From: an uncultured Clostridia bacterium | GTDB lineage: Bacteria; Bacillota; Clostridia; Oscillospirales; Ruminococcaceae | Assembly: GCA_947625125.1 (NCBI GenBank) | Contig: CANQNF010000008.1 | Coordinates: 1-64,000 of the forward strand | Reading direction: 5' to 3' | Length of the DNA: 64,000 bases | Shown: positions 47,659-57,273 of the stretch, one piece after another | Layout: each line of letters begins with the position of its first letter | How positions within the stretch are numbered: the stretch's first letter is position 1 | Notes under the pieces: model-generated | Told to the model about the DNA's origin: nothing | What the model saw: the letters and a program-made list of their open reading frames with translations, nothing else | The model's database searches: none | Made by a program: the position numbers and the translations under genes

Positions 47659-47670
47659 GGGGGCGAGCGT

Positions 47671-49218
47671 ATGAATATAAAAGAAACATTCAACAAGCGC
47701 CGCTTAAAATACGGCTCGTTCGCTACGGCTCTGACGGTCTTTGTCATCGCGGCGATAGTTTTACTGAACATCGTGGCTACCATGCTCTTTGACCGGTTCC
47801 CGATAACCCTCGACCTCACGTCCGGCAGCATCTACACCGTCTCCGACGAGACCGCCGAGTATATCGAAACGGTCGAGACCCCGGTCGAGATAACGGTGCT
47901 CGATACCGAGGATGAATACCGTTCCATATCGGATTACACATCCCAGACCGCGGAACTCCTCAAAAACTACACTCAGCACAATTCCGGCATAACGGTAAAA
48001 TATATCGACATGCTCTCAAACCCCGACTTTGTCGCAAACTACACCCAGACCCTCTCGGCAGGCGATATAATAGTAGAGCCCGCCGGAGGCGCGCACGAGC
48101 GGGTAAAGGTGGTGTCGCTCACGGACATTATAAGCGTGCCGGACGACTATGTCAGCTATCTCAGCGGGGCCGAACAGGCCTACGGCGCCGAGTATGCCCA
48201 CTCTATGTTCGTGGCGGGCGAGCAGAGCCGCCAGATAGAGCTTAAATCCAATGCCGAGCAGGCCATCACCTCGGCCATAATGACCGTCACCGACAGCGAC
48301 CCCATCACCGTGGCGGTGCTCAGCTACCCCGGCGCCAACGAGGCCGACGTATCGGGCCTCACCGACCTTTTGGACGTCAACGGCTATCTTATAACGAACA
48401 TCGACATCCAGTCGGGCGAGATTTCGGACGACGTGGACCTTGCGATAATCCCGGCCCCGAAGGTGGACTACACCACCGCCGAGATAACAAAGCTCGAAAA
48501 CTGGCTTCAGGGCGGCGGCATGCTCGAAAAGGACCTCATTTATGTGGCGTCCGCTCAGCAGCCCGCAACGCCTAACCTCGACGGCCTGCTCTATAAATAC
48601 GGCGTGACCGTCGAGCCGAAGATAATCTATGAGACCGACACGTCCCGCTGGATGGGTCAGGACACCCCGAGCTACACCTTGCAGGACATCGTCACCGAGA
48701 ACTATCTTGAGGACGTGACGAATCTGAACCGTTCATTCTTCGTTCCGGATGCGAGGGCGCTGACCCTAAGATTTGAAAACGTAGATTCGACATACGCATG
48801 CGAGCCGATAATCGCTTCGAGCCAGTCGGCGGAACTGCGGGACATGTACCGCACCGAGACCGAGACGTCGGAGCGCGGAAGCTTCACGTCGGTGGCGGTC
48901 GCAAAGCAGGAGAGAATAAACCAGGACACCCACATCTCCACCTACACCTACGTCGTGGTGTTCGGCTCGGAGCTCATCCTTGACCCCACCGTCATCAAAA
49001 ACCCCGGCTTCAATAACGGCGACCTGATAATATCGATGCTCAACGAGCTGACCGGAAAATCCGAGGGAATAACCATCAAGCCGAAAGCCGTGGCCTCCGA
49101 CACGTTCGAGATAACCACCGCTCAGACGAGGACTCTGACCCTTGTGTTCGCGCTGATAATCCCGGTCGTAGTTTTAGCGCTCGGCACGTTCGTCTGGATA
49201 AGGAGGAGGCATAAATAA
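47671..49218 (+). CDS. GldG-like ABC-type auxiliary transport component
   Basis: 515 aa; N- and C-terminal TM, large extracytoplasmic domain, synteny. Confidence 0.88.
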   Translation: MNIKETFNKRRLKYGSFATALTVFVIAAIVLLNIVATMLFDRFPITLDLTSGSIYTVSDETAEYIETVETPVEITVLDTEDEYRSISDYTSQTAELLKNYTQHNSGITVKYIDMLSNPDFVANYTQTLSAGDIIVEPAGGAHERVKVVSLTDIISVPDDYVSYLSGAEQAYGAEYAHSMFVAGEQSRQIELKSNAEQAITSAIMTVTDSDPITVAVLSYPGANEADVSGLTDLLDVNGYLITNIDIQSGEISDDVDLAIIPAPKVDYTTAEITKLENWLQGGGMLEKDLIYVASAQQPATPNLDGLLYKYGVTVEPKIIYETDTSRWMGQDTPSYTLQDIVTENYLEDVTNLNRSFFVPDARALTLRFENVDSTYACEPIIASSQSAELRDMYRTETETSERGSFTSVAVAKQERINQDTHISTYTYVVVFGSELILDPTVIKNPGFNNGDLIISMLNELTGKSEGITIKPKAVASDTFEITTAQTRTLTLVFALIIPVVVLALGTFVWIRRRHK

Positions 49219-50690
49219 TGCAGAAAAAAACGAGAACTCTCCTTGTCATCGGGCTTTTTATCCTGAGTATGGCGATAGTGCTGACGGTTTTGGTGCTGAC
49301 CCAGCCGAAAGAAGAGGCGGAGGAAGTGACCGAGACAAGCGAGCTTCAGGTTCTGAATCATGTTCGGGACGACGTGCTTATCCTTAAAGTCACAAACGAA
49401 AACGGCGATTTTACCGTCCGAAACGGCGCTCAGGGCTTTGTCATCGACGACCTTTCGGATTTCAACCAGAACTCCACCGTCATGGGGGCCATGGCAAGGT
49501 GTGCGGCCGAGCTTAAGGCGCAGGCCCTTGTCGAGGAAAACGCCTCCGACCTTGATAAATACGGCCTGTCGGAAAGCGCTCCCGTCGCACGGGCCGACGT
49601 TTCCCTTAAGGACGGCACCGAATACACCATCTTCTTCGGGATAGACGCCCCCGACGGCAGCACCCGCTATGTGCGGCTTGGCGGTTCAAACGACGTCTAT
49701 ACGGTGCTCCTAAACAGCTCCGGGTACTTTATGTACGACGACACCGATTTTCTCAGCCTTATAGTCACCGAGGAGATAACCAACAACAACACCGCCCCGA
49801 CGATAGACTGGATGACCGTAACGAGAAAGGACCTCGACTATGACATAAAATTCGAGGACGACTCGAAAAACTACGCCTCCGACGAGGTCTCGATGGCCTC
49901 TTCGCAGGTCATGATAGAGCCGGTTTACGCATATCTTGATATAACGAATTCAAACGCCATCATGTACGGCATGTGGGGTCTTACCGCGGCCGACGTCGCC
50001 GCCGTTCACCCGACCGAGGAAGATTTTAAGCAGTACGGCCTCGACGACCCGTTCTGCACTGTCGATATAGACGCGGAGCTGCAAAACTATCACCTCGACA
50101 TAGGAAACGTGGCGGCATACAAGCTCGACGAGACCGGCAGCGAAACCTCCGACCCGGCACAGTTCTACTGCTATTACAGGGGCATCGACCTGATTTATGT
50201 TTTCGACGCTTCGGAGGTCCCCTGGACGAGCTTCATGCCGATAGACATTCTCTCGTCGATGATGACTTCAAACTATATCTATAAGCTTGATACCATCGAT
50301 ATAGACTACTACGGCGACGACCCCTGGGAATACCGATTCAAGATAAGCGGCGACGAGGAAGCGGCGACCGTGTCGGGCACCATGGACGGCGAAATATTCG
50401 ACGGCGAGGAGTTCAAAATTTTATATCAGTTTATCCTCAGATGCCCGATAGACGACCTCTGTTTCGACGACCCGCCCGAGGACGCGCTGATTGCTAAGAT
50501 GGACATAAGAAAAGGAGACGGCGGGGGAGATCTGGTAGAGTTTTACGACGCGGGCGCCAACCGCGTGACGGTAAAGCTCAACGGCCACACGAGCTTCTCC
50601 CAGCCGATAGGTTATTTGCAGGTGCTCCGCCAGAACCTCGACGCCTTTAAAAACGGCGCCAAGGGCAGCGAGCTTAAGACCGTGTGGTGA
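49218..50690 (+). CDS. DUF4340-type protein
   Basis: 490 aa, N-terminal TM; follows GldG-like gene. Confidence 0.82.
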   Translation: MQKKTRTLLVIGLFILSMAIVLTVLVLTQPKEEAEEVTETSELQVLNHVRDDVLILKVTNENGDFTVRNGAQGFVIDDLSDFNQNSTVMGAMARCAAELKAQALVEENASDLDKYGLSESAPVARADVSLKDGTEYTIFFGIDAPDGSTRYVRLGGSNDVYTVLLNSSGYFMYDDTDFLSLIVTEEITNNNTAPTIDWMTVTRKDLDYDIKFEDDSKNYASDEVSMASSQVMIEPVYAYLDITNSNAIMYGMWGLTAADVAAVHPTEEDFKQYGLDDPFCTVDIDAELQNYHLDIGNVAAYKLDETGSETSDPAQFYCYYRGIDLIYVFDASEVPWTSFMPIDILSSMMTSNYIYKLDTIDIDYYGDDPWEYRFKISGDEEAATVSGTMDGEIFDGEEFKILYQFILRCPIDDLCFDDPPEDALIAKMDIRKGDGGGDLVEFYDAGANRVTVKLNGHTSFSQPIGYLQVLRQNLDAFKNGAKGSELKTVW

Positions 50691-50715
50691 TAAAAATTAA
50701 GACAGGAGGATAATT

Positions 50716-50991
50716 ATGGCGGAATATTTTGAGTACAGGGGCCTGCCGCTTGTGAGAAAGGGCAGCGAGATCTATTACGGAAGAATGGGCGACCCGGAGG
50801 TCGTTTATATGCAGCTCTCCGGCAAGGAAAAGGTCGGAGAGGTCGAGTGCGCGACCAAGGTCAGGCTTTATAGGATGCTGACCGACGAGAGCGTGCCGCC
50901 GATGCAGCGCATAACAAAGACCGCCGAGAAGCCGACGCTTTACGAAGCGCTCGACCTCGCCTGCGACTGGATCGGAAACCGCAAGAAGTAA
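50716..50991 (+). CDS. Hypothetical protein
   Basis: 91 aa, AGGAGG RBS. Confidence 0.8.
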   Translation: MAEYFEYRGLPLVRKGSEIYYGRMGDPEVVYMQLSGKEKVGEVECATKVRLYRMLTDESVPPMQRITKTAEKPTLYEALDLACDWIGNRKK

Positions 50992-50992
50992 T

Positions 50993-51028
50993 TCCGATTT
51001 CCGACAGTCTGTTTTCTGACATCTGACA
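50993..51028 (+). repeat. 7-bp-periodic TCYGNNN array
   Basis: TCCGATT TCCGACAG TCTGTTT TCTGACA TCTGACA, unit starts 50993/51000/51008/51015/51022. Confidence 0.75.
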
Positions 51029-51030
51029 GC

Positions 51031-51065
51031 GTGCGCCGGGGTTTTTCCTTGGCGCACGGGTTTTT
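51031..51065 (+). terminator. Intrinsic terminator
   Basis: GTGCGCC...GGCGCAC GGG TTTTT. Confidence 0.8.
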
Positions 51066-51392
51066 ATCAGGCCTTATGATATGTTAATTTTTGAGCGTTA
51101 GCTTGTATTTCCGGGAGTAATCCCGCAGGCGCTTTAGCGGCCTAAATGTTGAAAACTTATGTTTCACGGGGAGATTTATCCCCCGAACCGAGGGCTTTGT
51201 CAACATTTTCAACCGAGTTTTCAACACAAAACGCGGTTATACTATTTGTAATGTTGAAAATAACGCGGGACATGGGAAGTGAATTTGGGGGAGGATATGT
51301 TAAAAACAGCGCTTTATCGGCCCCTCATTTTAAATGCGCCCATCCCGCACGCATTATTTTAAAAATCGTCGCTGCAAGCGCCCCCCTGAAAT

Positions 51393-51427
51393 TCTGTCAT
51401 CTAATTTCTGACATCTGACTTCTGTTT
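51393..51427 (+). repeat. 7-bp-periodic TCTGNNN array (5 units)
   Basis: TCTGTCA TCTAATT TCTGACA TCTGACT TCTGTTT at exactly 7-nt steps. Confidence 0.85.
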
Positions 51428-51494
51428 TTCAGCCCTTGACTATCTCCGAAAAAGATGGTACAATAATTATATCTGCGTAAAAGGAGAGCTTTCA

Positions 51495-52271
51495 ATGTCT
51501 TTTAAATACGAAACGCATATGCACACCTCACAGGGCTCCGACTGCTCATCGACAAGCGGCTCGGAGATGGTCAGGCGGCTCCACGCCCTCGGCTATGCGG
51601 GCTGCTTTATCACCGACCACTTCTTCGGAGGCAACACCGCCGTCAACGGAGACTTAAGAAAACTCCCCTGGGAGGCCCGTATCAGGCTCTTCTGCCAGGG
51701 GTACGACGACGCCAAAAGGGCGGGCGACGAGCTTGGTTTTCAGGTGTTTTTCGGGCTTGAATTCGGCTGGCGCGCCACCGAATTTCTGACATACGGAATA
51801 GATATGCAGTTTTTGATAGATCATCCCGAGATCGAAAATATGCCGCTTCCGGAATTTTCCGATCTTGTTCATGCGTGCGGCGGATTTGTCATACATGCTC
51901 ATCCGTTCCGTGAAGCCGACTATATAAGCACCATCCGGCTTTTCCCGCATAAGGTCGACGGCGCCGAAGTCTATAACTGCAACAACCGCGACGAGTATAA
52001 CGCCCGCGCGCGTTGGTACGCCGAATCCTACGGCATTCCCGCAACAGGGGGCTCCGACTCTCACCACTGGTGGTGCCACCCGAACGGCGGCGTGGAGGTC
52101 GAAAAGAAATTCGAGTCGCCCTTTGATTATCTTGAGGCGGTAAAGTCGGGGAGCGTGAAAATTCTCGCCCGCGACCATTCCACCGACCTCGACCCCGGCG
52201 AAAATCCCTGGAAAAACTGCGTTCGGCCGAATCCGGAGCTTTTGCCCGAGGGACTGTTAAAAAAGGAGTAA
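51495..52271 (+). CDS. PHP-domain phosphoesterase
   Basis: 258 aa; YETHMHTSQGSDCSSTSGSEMV...GGFVIHAHPFRE. Confidence 0.9.
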   Translation: MSFKYETHMHTSQGSDCSSTSGSEMVRRLHALGYAGCFITDHFFGGNTAVNGDLRKLPWEARIRLFCQGYDDAKRAGDELGFQVFFGLEFGWRATEFLTYGIDMQFLIDHPEIENMPLPEFSDLVHACGGFVIHAHPFREADYISTIRLFPHKVDGAEVYNCNNRDEYNARARWYAESYGIPATGGSDSHHWWCHPNGGVEVEKKFESPFDYLEAVKSGSVKILARDHSTDLDPGENPWKNCVRPNPELLPEGLLKKE

Positions 52272-52273
52272 AG

Positions 52274-53167
52274 ATGATTTCGATTGTTGTTCCCTCTTAT
52301 AATGAGGAGGAAAATGTCCGGGACTGTTCCGAGGCGCTCGAAAGGGTCCTTGAGGGCGAGGAGCATGAGATAATTTTCGTCGACGACGGCTCGCACGACC
52401 GCACATGGGACGAAATTCTGTCCGTATCGTCGGAAAATATACGGGGCGTACGGTTTTCCCGCAATTTCGGCAAGGAACCCGCCATCCGCGCAGGCCTTGA
52501 CCAAGCCTTGGGCGAGGCCGTGATAGTTATTGACTGCGATTTGCAGCACCCGCCCGAGGTCATCCCCGAAATGCTTAAAAAATGGAGAGCAGGCGCCGAC
52601 GTCGTCGAGGGCAAAAAGTCGTTTCGGGGCCGTGAGAGCCGCTCCCACGGGCTTTCCGCAGCGCTGTTCAACAAAATGATGTCCCGCGCCACCGGCTGCG
52701 ATATGTCGGGCGCTTCGGACTTCATCCTGCTCGATAAAAAGGCCGTCGAGGCAGTCAGGAGCTACAACGAACAGGGCAGCTTTTTCCGGGCGCTCGCGCA
52801 GTTCGTCGGCTTTAGGCACGAGACCGTCTACTACGAGGTCGGCGAAAGAAAAAAGGGCAAGGGCAAATTCACGCTCAAGATCCTCACCGAGTATGCCTTA
52901 AAAAACATCGCTTCGTTCACGGCCGCTCCCCTGTTTATAAGCCTGATTTTGGGAATAATTTCTGTTTTTGTAGCGATAATACTCATAATTTTAAAACTTT
53001 TCGGCATAAATTTAGCTTCTATTACAGCCGGTATAATTATTCTCATCCTTTTGGGCGGCATGATACTTTGCTGCCTCGGGATAATCGGCTTCTATCTTTC
53101 GAGGATATACGAGGAGATAAAGAGGCGGCCGAGATATATTATTTCAGAAAAAACGGGAGGCAGATAA
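52274..53167 (+). CDS. Glycosyltransferase family 2 (GtrB/DPM-like)
   Basis: 297 aa; ISIVVPSYNEEENVRDCSEAL, two C-terminal TM. Confidence 0.95.
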   Translation: MISIVVPSYNEEENVRDCSEALERVLEGEEHEIIFVDDGSHDRTWDEILSVSSENIRGVRFSRNFGKEPAIRAGLDQALGEAVIVIDCDLQHPPEVIPEMLKKWRAGADVVEGKKSFRGRESRSHGLSAALFNKMMSRATGCDMSGASDFILLDKKAVEAVRSYNEQGSFFRALAQFVGFRHETVYYEVGERKKGKGKFTLKILTEYALKNIASFTAAPLFISLILGIISVFVAIILIILKLFGINLASITAGIIILILLGGMILCCLGIIGFYLSRIYEEIKRRPRYIISEKTGGR

Positions 53168-53168
53168 A

Positions 53169-55958
53169 ATGAGCGACGAAATTTTAGAGCAGCTGCCCGA
53201 GGAGTATGCTCCCCCTAAAAAATGGTATTCAAGAATTTCAGAGGACACCCACGTCGGCCGCTTTATATATAAGCACCGCTTGGGGCTCGGGCTTTTCTTC
53301 CTGCCGGTGTTTCTTATGTGGCTGACATATACCTGTTTCGGGGTACACCCGTTCGGCGATATGTCTGTTCTGGTACTTGACCTCAACGGCCAGTACGTCA
53401 GCTATTACGAAATGCTCCGGGACGCGATTTGGGGAGACAGAAGCCTCATCTACAGTTGGTCGCGAAATTTAAGCGGCGAGACCCTCGGCATTTTCGGCTA
53501 CTACCTTGCAAGCCCGTTTATGTGGATAGTGGTACTGCTGCCGAGGAGATTTCTCCTCGGGGCTTTGGAGATAATGGAGCTTGCAAAGGTAGGCTGCTGC
53601 GGGCTGTCGATGGGGTATTATTTAAGAAAAAGCAGGGGCGCTAAGGAATCGTCCCAGATAATCTTCGCCACGTCATACGCCATGATGACCTATATCGTGG
53701 TGGAACTGATGAACCCGATGTGGATAGACGGGATGATATGGCTGCCGGTGATACTTTACGGCATAGAACGGCTTGTCGACGAGGGCAAGATGCTTCCGTT
53801 CATACTTCCGCTGACCGTGATGTTCATATCGCATTTTTACATCGGCTACATGATCGGATTTTTCTGCGCGCTCTATTTCATCTATTATATATTCTCCCGC
53901 CCGGGCCATGCCATAGCCCCGCGCTGGTTTATTTCGGGGCTTAAATTTGCGGCGTCGGCGGCGATTTCGGTGCTCGGGTCGGCGATAGTTTTAATACCGG
54001 TGTATAATTCGCTGAGCCTCGGCAAGCTTGAATTTTCCGACCCGGACTTCACCCCGAAAGCGCAGTTTGACATAGTGCAGTTCCTCTCGAAACTCTTTGC
54101 GAACAGCTACGACACCGTAAAGCCCGAGGGTCTGCCGATGATAGCCTGCGGCACTATTATAATGATACTCCTGCCGCTGTTCTTCTTAAACACAAAAATC
54201 AGACCCAAGGAGAAGCTGTCGGCGGCGGGGCTTATGCTTGCGGTGTTTTTGTCGATGTATGTTTCCACCGTCGACATCGCCTGGCACGGCTTCCAGGTGC
54301 CCAACTGGCTGCCATACAGATATTCGTTCACGCTCTGTTTTCTGATGATAGTCTGCGCGTTCCGGGCGTTTGAGAATTTAAGCGGCATAACATATAAAGA
54401 GATATGCATGACCGCCTTTGCCTGGATAGTCACGCTTGCGTATATAAATCAGCAGCACTACGAGCACATATATCTCGTCGAGACGGTCTGGTACAACATC
54501 GGCGCGCTTATAGTCTTTGCGGGGGCTGTGTACTTCGTTAAAAAATACCCGAGAAAGGCCGCGATATTTGCCTGCGCGGGACTTATGTGCGCGGACATAT
54601 TCATAAACAGCCTCTGGACGGTGTATTCAATAGATTACGACGTGGTATATTCGACATACTCGTCATATGTTCCCTATACCGAAAACGGCCGCGAGATAGT
54701 CTCTCAGCTGAGCGAGCGCGACGGCGGGCTGTACCGCGTCGAAAAGACTTTCCACAGGACCGTGAACGACCCCATCGGCATGGGGTATGCGGGAATATCC
54801 CACTCAAGTTCCACCATGAACACCCCGGTCCTACAGATGCTGAAATCCCTCGGGTACGGCATGCAGGGGCACTTCACGAAGTACATGGGCTATACCATGG
54901 CGACGGACATGCTCTTCGGGATAAAATATCTCATGTATAAAGAAAACAAACCCGACCCCGAGGCAGCGCAGTCTGAGGACGATATAAAGCGCATAGGATA
55001 TGAAAATAAAATAAAGCATCCGAATAAGCTTTACGAGAAGATAATGGACCCCGAGACCACGGGAGTGGAGGACATAGAGGTCTATCAGAACCCCTACGCG
55101 CTGTCGATAGGGTACATGGCGGATGAAAAGATAAAGGATGTAAAGCTTGAGTCAAACGACCCGTTTAAGAATCAGGAGTCCCTTATAGCGGGGCTTTTGG
55201 GGGATCGCTCAAATAAGGTCTTCCGGCAGATATACCCCAAATTCACCGATTCGACAAACTGCACTACCGGCACGACGGGAGATCACATCATGTATACTAC
55301 AGCCGTCGAGGGCAAGGACAGCTACGTCGAATTCACCGTCGAAGCCGAGGACGACAGACCCGTCTACGCGTTCTTCCCGACAGTATATCAGCGCCAGTGC
55401 AATATGTGGCTAAAGGCGGACAGCTGGGACATTGTGAATTACGCCTTTGTCGACTATTTCTTCCGCGGCGAAAACTACAGCATTTTAAATCTCGGCAGCT
55501 TCGAGCCGGGCGAGGAGTTCAAACTGAGGATGACCCTTGCAAACGGCGAGGCAATATTCTCCGACGTTCTGTTTTACAGCATTGACACCGACGCCCTCGC
55601 AGAGGTGTATTCAAAGCTTTCGCCGGGAAACTGGAACATAACCGAGCACACCGACACTCATCTTAAGGGCGCCGTGACCGCGTCTGAGGACGGAGTCCTG
55701 TTCACGACGATACCGCAGGAGCCGGGCTGGACCGTAAAGGTCGACGGCGAAGAGGTCGAAACGGTAACGCTCCTTGATTCGCTCATCGGAATAGAGCTAA
55801 AAGCCGGCGAGCATGAAATAGAGATGAAATTCTTCCCGGATTATTTAAAGCTTGCGATAATAGTCGAGCTGATAGGGCTTAGCTTCATCGCTCTGATAGC
55901 CGTTTTTGAGGTAAAAGACGGCGCTCTTATAAAGCGCATACTTAAAAAAACGGCTTGA
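53169..55958 (+). CDS. YfhO-family membrane protein
   Basis: 929 aa, multi-TM plus C-terminal beta domain; VHPFGDMSVLVLDLNGQYVSYYEMLRDAIWGDRSLIYSWSRNLSGE. Confidence 0.92.
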   Translation: MSDEILEQLPEEYAPPKKWYSRISEDTHVGRFIYKHRLGLGLFFLPVFLMWLTYTCFGVHPFGDMSVLVLDLNGQYVSYYEMLRDAIWGDRSLIYSWSRNLSGETLGIFGYYLASPFMWIVVLLPRRFLLGALEIMELAKVGCCGLSMGYYLRKSRGAKESSQIIFATSYAMMTYIVVELMNPMWIDGMIWLPVILYGIERLVDEGKMLPFILPLTVMFISHFYIGYMIGFFCALYFIYYIFSRPGHAIAPRWFISGLKFAASAAISVLGSAIVLIPVYNSLSLGKLEFSDPDFTPKAQFDIVQFLSKLFANSYDTVKPEGLPMIACGTIIMILLPLFFLNTKIRPKEKLSAAGLMLAVFLSMYVSTVDIAWHGFQVPNWLPYRYSFTLCFLMIVCAFRAFENLSGITYKEICMTAFAWIVTLAYINQQHYEHIYLVETVWYNIGALIVFAGAVYFVKKYPRKAAIFACAGLMCADIFINSLWTVYSIDYDVVYSTYSSYVPYTENGREIVSQLSERDGGLYRVEKTFHRTVNDPIGMGYAGISHSSSTMNTPVLQMLKSLGYGMQGHFTKYMGYTMATDMLFGIKYLMYKENKPDPEAAQSEDDIKRIGYENKIKHPNKLYEKIMDPETTGVEDIEVYQNPYALSIGYMADEKIKDVKLESNDPFKNQESLIAGLLGDRSNKVFRQIYPKFTDSTNCTTGTTGDHIMYTTAVEGKDSYVEFTVEAEDDRPVYAFFPTVYQRQCNMWLKADSWDIVNYAFVDYFFRGENYSILNLGSFEPGEEFKLRMTLANGEAIFSDVLFYSIDTDALAEVYSKLSPGNWNITEHTDTHLKGAVTASEDGVLFTTIPQEPGWTVKVDGEEVETVTLLDSLIGIELKAGEHEIEMKFFPDYLKLAIIVELIGLSFIALIAVFEVKDGALIKRILKKTA

Positions 55959-56037
55959 CATTTCATATGACATATGATATTATGAAAGAAGAAGAGCCGG
56001 CCGGATTTAACGTAATCCCGTATAGGAGGAGATTTAT

Positions 56038-56574
56038 ATGAACGTCAGCAGAATTCTAAACATCACTTTAATATTTATTCTTACCATTGTCCTCTTCTCC
56101 TCATGCGGCGACTCCGGCAACGTACCCACATCGGGCAACGGATGGGCGTTTGACGAAAACGGCAACCTTTTGGGCAAGCAGTGGATGCTCGATGAAAACG
56201 GGACTTTGATAGGAAACGGCTGGAAGTTAGACGAAACAGGAGTAATGACGGGACAAGGTTGGACGATAGATGAAAACGGGACGCTGTCGGGAAACGGTTG
56301 GTATATGGACGACGACGGCCGACTCATAGGCGACGTTTGGTTTGTAAACCTTCAGGGAACACTGATCGGCTACACGTCCACAGAAGACCGAGACAAATAT
56401 CTCAGCGAAAACGATGATACAATTCAGAATGCCAATTGGTATGTTGTGAACGGCGTTTTGACAGGAGATACTTTTTATATGGATCCTATGACCAGAGATA
56501 TCATAATACTGTATGACCATCCGCTTCCGGGCATAGATTATGACGACGAAGAAACAGAATCGACAGAAGAATAA
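56038..56574 (+). CDS. Small lipoprotein with six 13-residue tandem repeats
   Basis: Lipobox LFSSC; W(x)2DENG(x)L(x)G(x)2 repeated every 13 aa. Confidence 0.85.
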   Translation: MNVSRILNITLIFILTIVLFSSCGDSGNVPTSGNGWAFDENGNLLGKQWMLDENGTLIGNGWKLDETGVMTGQGWTIDENGTLSGNGWYMDDDGRLIGDVWFVNLQGTLIGYTSTEDRDKYLSENDDTIQNANWYVVNGVLTGDTFYMDPMTRDIIILYDHPLPGIDYDDEETESTEE

Positions 56575-56604
56575 AAAAATTTGAGATAAAAGAAGGTAAA
56601 CGAA

Positions 56605-57180
56605 ATGAAATTCATTGTTGAAACCTCGGCGAGGCACGTTCATGTGACCGAGCAGGACCTTAAGACCCTCTTCGGCGAGGGCCATGAACTCACCAAGAAA
56701 AAAGACCTCTCCCAGCCCGGGCAGTATGCCTGCGAGGAGAGAGTCACCGTCGTCGGCCCTAAAAAGGAGCTTGCAAACGTCTCCATCTTAGGACCCTGCC
56801 GCAAGGCCACTCAGGTCGAGCTCTCCGCCACCGACGCACGCTCCATCGGCATTTCAGCCCCCGTCCGCGAATCGGGAGATTTGGCCGGCTCGGGCGCCTG
56901 CAAGCTTGTAGGCCCCTGCGGAGAGGTCGAGCTTTCGGAGGGCGTTATCGTCGCCAAGAGACACATCCACCTCACTCCCGAGGACGCCGATAAACTCGGA
57001 GTCAAGGACAAGGACGAGGTCTGGGTAAGGATCGACACCGACGGCAGAAGCGCCATTTTAGGCGACGTGGTATGCCGCGTAAGTTCGTCCTACGCCACCG
57101 CCATGCACATCGACACCGACGAATCAAACGCCGTCGGCTGCGGCAGAGACCAGCTCGGCGAGATCGTCACCGTAAAGTGA
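56605..57180 (+). CDS. pduL: PduL-like phosphate acyltransferase
   Basis: 191 aa; ETSARHVHVTEQDLKTLFG..., AKRHIHLTPEDADKLGVKDKDEV. Confidence 0.94.
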   Translation: MKFIVETSARHVHVTEQDLKTLFGEGHELTKKKDLSQPGQYACEERVTVVGPKKELANVSILGPCRKATQVELSATDARSIGISAPVRESGDLAGSGACKLVGPCGEVELSEGVIVAKRHIHLTPEDADKLGVKDKDEVWVRIDTDGRSAILGDVVCRVSSSYATAMHIDTDESNAVGCGRDQLGEIVTVK

Positions 57181-57199
57181 TAAATCAAAGATAATCCGT

Positions 57200-57247
57200 A
57201 AGACCCGCCCAAGGCTCCCCGCAAAGAGGTCCCCCGGCGGGTCTTTT
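57200..57247 (+). terminator. Intrinsic terminator
   Basis: AAGACCCGCC...GGCGGGTCTTTT. Confidence 0.75.
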
Positions 57248-57273
57248 GGAAACGGACAAATAAGGAGTAGAAA

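Noticed and set aside
45956-50690. Gliding motility system
   Set aside because: GldA/F/G-like ABC plus DUF4340 cassettes are widespread in non-gliding Firmicutes; treated as an ordinary transporter of unknown substrate.
51157-51175. TGTTTCACG resembling a parS half-site
   Set aside because: parS is the palindrome TGTTTCACGTGAAACA; only the left half matches here (followed by GGGAGAT).
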